Below are positions 62,652 to 64,000 of a stretch of DNA of 64,000 nucleotides, piece by piece. The notes below the pieces were generated by a model that did no database searches, had not been told where the DNA came from, and was given only the letters and a program-made list of their open reading frames with translations. Within the stretch, counting starts at the first letter, position 1. Each line of letters begins with the position of its first letter. The DNA lies in contig NZ_VEAF01000003.1 in assembly GCF_007673775.1 (NCBI RefSeq), forward strand, positions 186,001 to 250,000, given 5' to 3'. The stretch is from Curtobacterium sp. 9128 (GTDB lineage: Bacteria; Actinomycetota; Actinomycetes; Actinomycetales; Microbacteriaceae). Made by a program: the position numbers and the translations under genes.

Positions 62652-63292
62652 GCCAGGTCCTCCGTCCGGGTTTCGACGGGCTCGGACAGGAGCGCCGTGC
62701 GCCAGTCGACGCCGGCCATCCCGAGCGCCGAGATGACCACCATGCGGCGGCCGTCGTCGTCGGGGGTCGCGGAGCGGGTGGCCTCGTCGAGGACGGCGAT
62801 GCACGCTCCCTCGACCAGGCGACCGAGCGTCGCGGCGTCGACATCGGCGCGCATCGAGCCCTCCGCGATGCCGATCGCGCACGCGTCACGGACCTGCGCC
62901 CGCAGCGGCGCGAAGACCTCGGCGACGGACTCGGCGAACGGGCTGCGGACGGCGATCCTGGCCATCGAGCGGACGTGCGACACCTCGGACCAGAGCGTCA
63001 CCGCGAGCCGGGCGATCCGCGCGGCGGCCGGCAGGTCGGCGAGGTCTGCCGAGGTCGGCATGGCGGCGGCGATCCGGGTCGCCCCGGCGGTCACGACGGC
63101 GCGGACGAGGTCGTCGCGGGAGGGGAAATGTCCGTACACCGCACGCCGGGAGAGTCCGGCGACGGCCGCGATCGTCTCGATCGAGGCGTCCGGATCCTGC
63201 TGCAGCGCGGTCTTCGCGGCGTCGAGCAGGGCCGCGCGGTTCTCGGTCGCGTCGCGGCGGGGCGCGCGGACTGGGGCGTCTGAGCTGGTCAC
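62648..63292 (-). CDS. TetR-family regulator of the YhgE/Pip operon
   Basis: 214 residues. HTH DASIETIAAVAGLSRRAVYGHFPSRDDLVRAV and an all-helical ligand domain. First gene of a three-gene operon with the degenerate ATPase and YhgE protein. GTG 63292 lies 6 nt after the -10 TACGAT, so the mRNA is leaderless. The 18-bp palindrome on its promoter implies autoregulation. Confidence 0.9.
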   Translation of the reverse strand: MTSSDAPVRAPRRDATENRAALLDAAKTALQQDPDASIETIAAVAGLSRRAVYGHFPSRDDLVRAVVTAGATRIAAAMPTSADLADLPAAARIARLAVTLWSEVSHVRSMARIAVRSPFAESVAEVFAPLRAQVRDACAIGIAEGSMRADVDAATLGRLVEGACIAVLDEATRSATPDDDGRRMVVISALGMAGVDWRTALLSEPVETRTEDLA

Positions 63293-63298
63293 CCGCCC

Positions 63299-63327
63299 AT
63301 CGTACTAAGTTGCACAGTGCTGTGCAA
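63299..63327 (-). promoter_or_regulatory. TetR promoter and operator
   Basis: On the minus strand TTGCAC (63327-63322) and TACGAT (63304-63299) are spaced 17 bp. The perfect palindrome TTGCACAG-TG-CTGTGCAA (63310-63327) covers the -35 and spacer, as expected for a TetR repressor site. Confidence 0.8.
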
Positions 63328-63451
63328 GATCGCAGGACGAGCACCCCCGAACGAGGGCCGTCCCCCAAAGTGCCGACTGCCGGACCTGAACGTCGACCCA
63401 TAGCTTCTGAGGAATTCCCCAGCAACACGCCACGGAGCCAGGAGGGCCCCA

Positions 63452-64000
63452 GTGAACCGTGCAACTCCCCTGAACACACCCCACCCGAACCCATCCCGAC
63501 AGCACCACGCGCGACCCGTCACCCGCATCCTCACCGCACTCGTCGCGGCCGGCGCCCTGACCTGCGGCGGACTCGCCATCGGCGGCCCCGCATCGGCCGC
63601 GCCGACCGGTCGGTCCTCGGCGGAGCTCAAGCTCGCCGCGCCGCTCCGGAGCGCGAAGCCCCAGACGACGATCGCCGCCTTCGTGCGGACGACCGGCGAG
63701 GGGGCGCTCGCCGTGGACGCGAAGGCGAAGGGCGGCGACCTCACCCGGTCGAAGACCCCCTCGGCCGCCGCGAAGCAGCGTGTCAGCGCGATCAAGTCCA
63801 CGACCGCCGACGTCAGCGACGCCGTGCAGTCCGCCGACGCCGACGCGAAGCAGCTGTACACGACCGAGTACACCGTCCCCGGTGTCGCGGTCGTCGCCGA
63901 CGTCGCCGCGCTCCGCGAGATCGCCGCGCGTCCCGACGTCGCGAGCGTCATCCCGCTCACCCCGAAGAAGATCGTCGACCCGACGGTCGCCGACAGCGCG
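63452..64000 (+). CDS. Secreted subtilase-type protein, N-terminal part (runs off window)
   Basis: 183 residues visible. GTG 63452 is 5 nt after AGGAGGG. Signal peptide (ILTALVAAGALTCGGLAIGG, cleavage after ASA) is followed by a propeptide ending in YTVPGVAVVADVAALREIAARPDVASVIPL, the pattern of inhibitor-I9 propeptides of S8 peptidases (the strand that ends at the protease active site). The catalytic domain would lie beyond 64000, so protease identity is an inference. Confidence 0.72.
   Translation, partial: MNRATPLNTPHPNPSRQHHARPVTRILTALVAAGALTCGGLAIGGPASAAPTGRSSAELKLAAPLRSAKPQTTIAAFVRTTGEGALAVDAKAKGGDLTRSKTPSAAAKQRVSAIKSTTADVSDAVQSADADAKQLYTTEYTVPGVAVVADVAALREIAARPDVASVIPLTPKKIVDPTVADSA

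Noticed and set aside
61954-62889. N-terminal extension of the YhgE/Pip protein
   Set aside because: Shadow of the degenerate ATPase gene; the TM anchor starts right after GTG 61953.

Overview
The window is high-GC, gene-dense actinobacterial DNA with many GTG starts, 4-nt start/stop overlaps and genes that look leaderless. Gene content (DtxR/IdeR-fold MntR, HspR-type heat-shock element, YhgE/Pip protein, DUF2231, DUF6584, pyrE joined to a septum-formation protein, HVA1 protein) fits Microbacteriaceae, most probably a Curtobacterium-like chromosome; the genus is an inference from style and not from a marker gene. No tRNA, rRNA, CRISPR array, transposase or integrase was seen, so most of this looks like ordinary chromosome with a few accessory modules.

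Layout. 0-7 kb: 3' part of a beta-mannosidase, tatA, a DHA2-type drug exporter, and a ClpB disaggregase without N-domain whose promoter carries a HspR (HAIR) site. 7.1-12.7 kb: a two-component system co-oriented with a lipoprotein and a MacB-like ABC efflux complex (adaptor, ATPase, permease). 12.8-17 kb: DUF2071 protein and a sugar ABC uptake operon behind a LacI-type operator. 17.3-21.2 kb: classic fructose operon (DeoR regulator, fruK, fruA). 21.3-25.3 kb: CapD-like sugar-nucleotide enzyme and a GH20 hexosaminidase divergent from a ROK regulator. 25.3-31.9 kb: housekeeping genes (DedA, Ser/Thr kinase, trpF, HAD, nitroreductase, AEC transporter, exonuclease III). 32-35 kb: a 980-residue STAND (NB-ARC-like) NTPase with TPR tail. 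35-42 kb: APH-type kinase, M23 peptidase, polytopic membrane protein, pyrE, septum-formation protein. 43-46.3 kb: a manganese module, in which a yybP-ykoY riboswitch precedes a CaCA cation exchanger and an MntR-like repressor follows. 46.3-52.6 kb: CPBP protease, secreted PAP2 phosphatase, L,D-transpeptidase, methyltransferase, NagD-like phosphatase, TetR. 52.6-56 kb: the most interesting part, a compact five-gene cassette encoding an 83-residue hydrophobic two-cysteine peptide, a small membrane protein, a minimal HELGH membrane protease and an ABC exporter. 56-64 kb: DUF6584, SpoU methyltransferase, LacI regulator, uronate-dehydrogenase-like enzyme, a TetR / degenerate ABC ATPase / YhgE-Pip operon, and the 5' end of a secreted subtilase-like protein.

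Two families of short intergenic repeats recur through the window: one built on GGACTGGAGGCTCGG, mostly forming terminator-like hairpins, and one built on CGAGGTTCCG-N6-NGGCAYCTCG. All functional assignments come from reading motifs and context; no database search was run.
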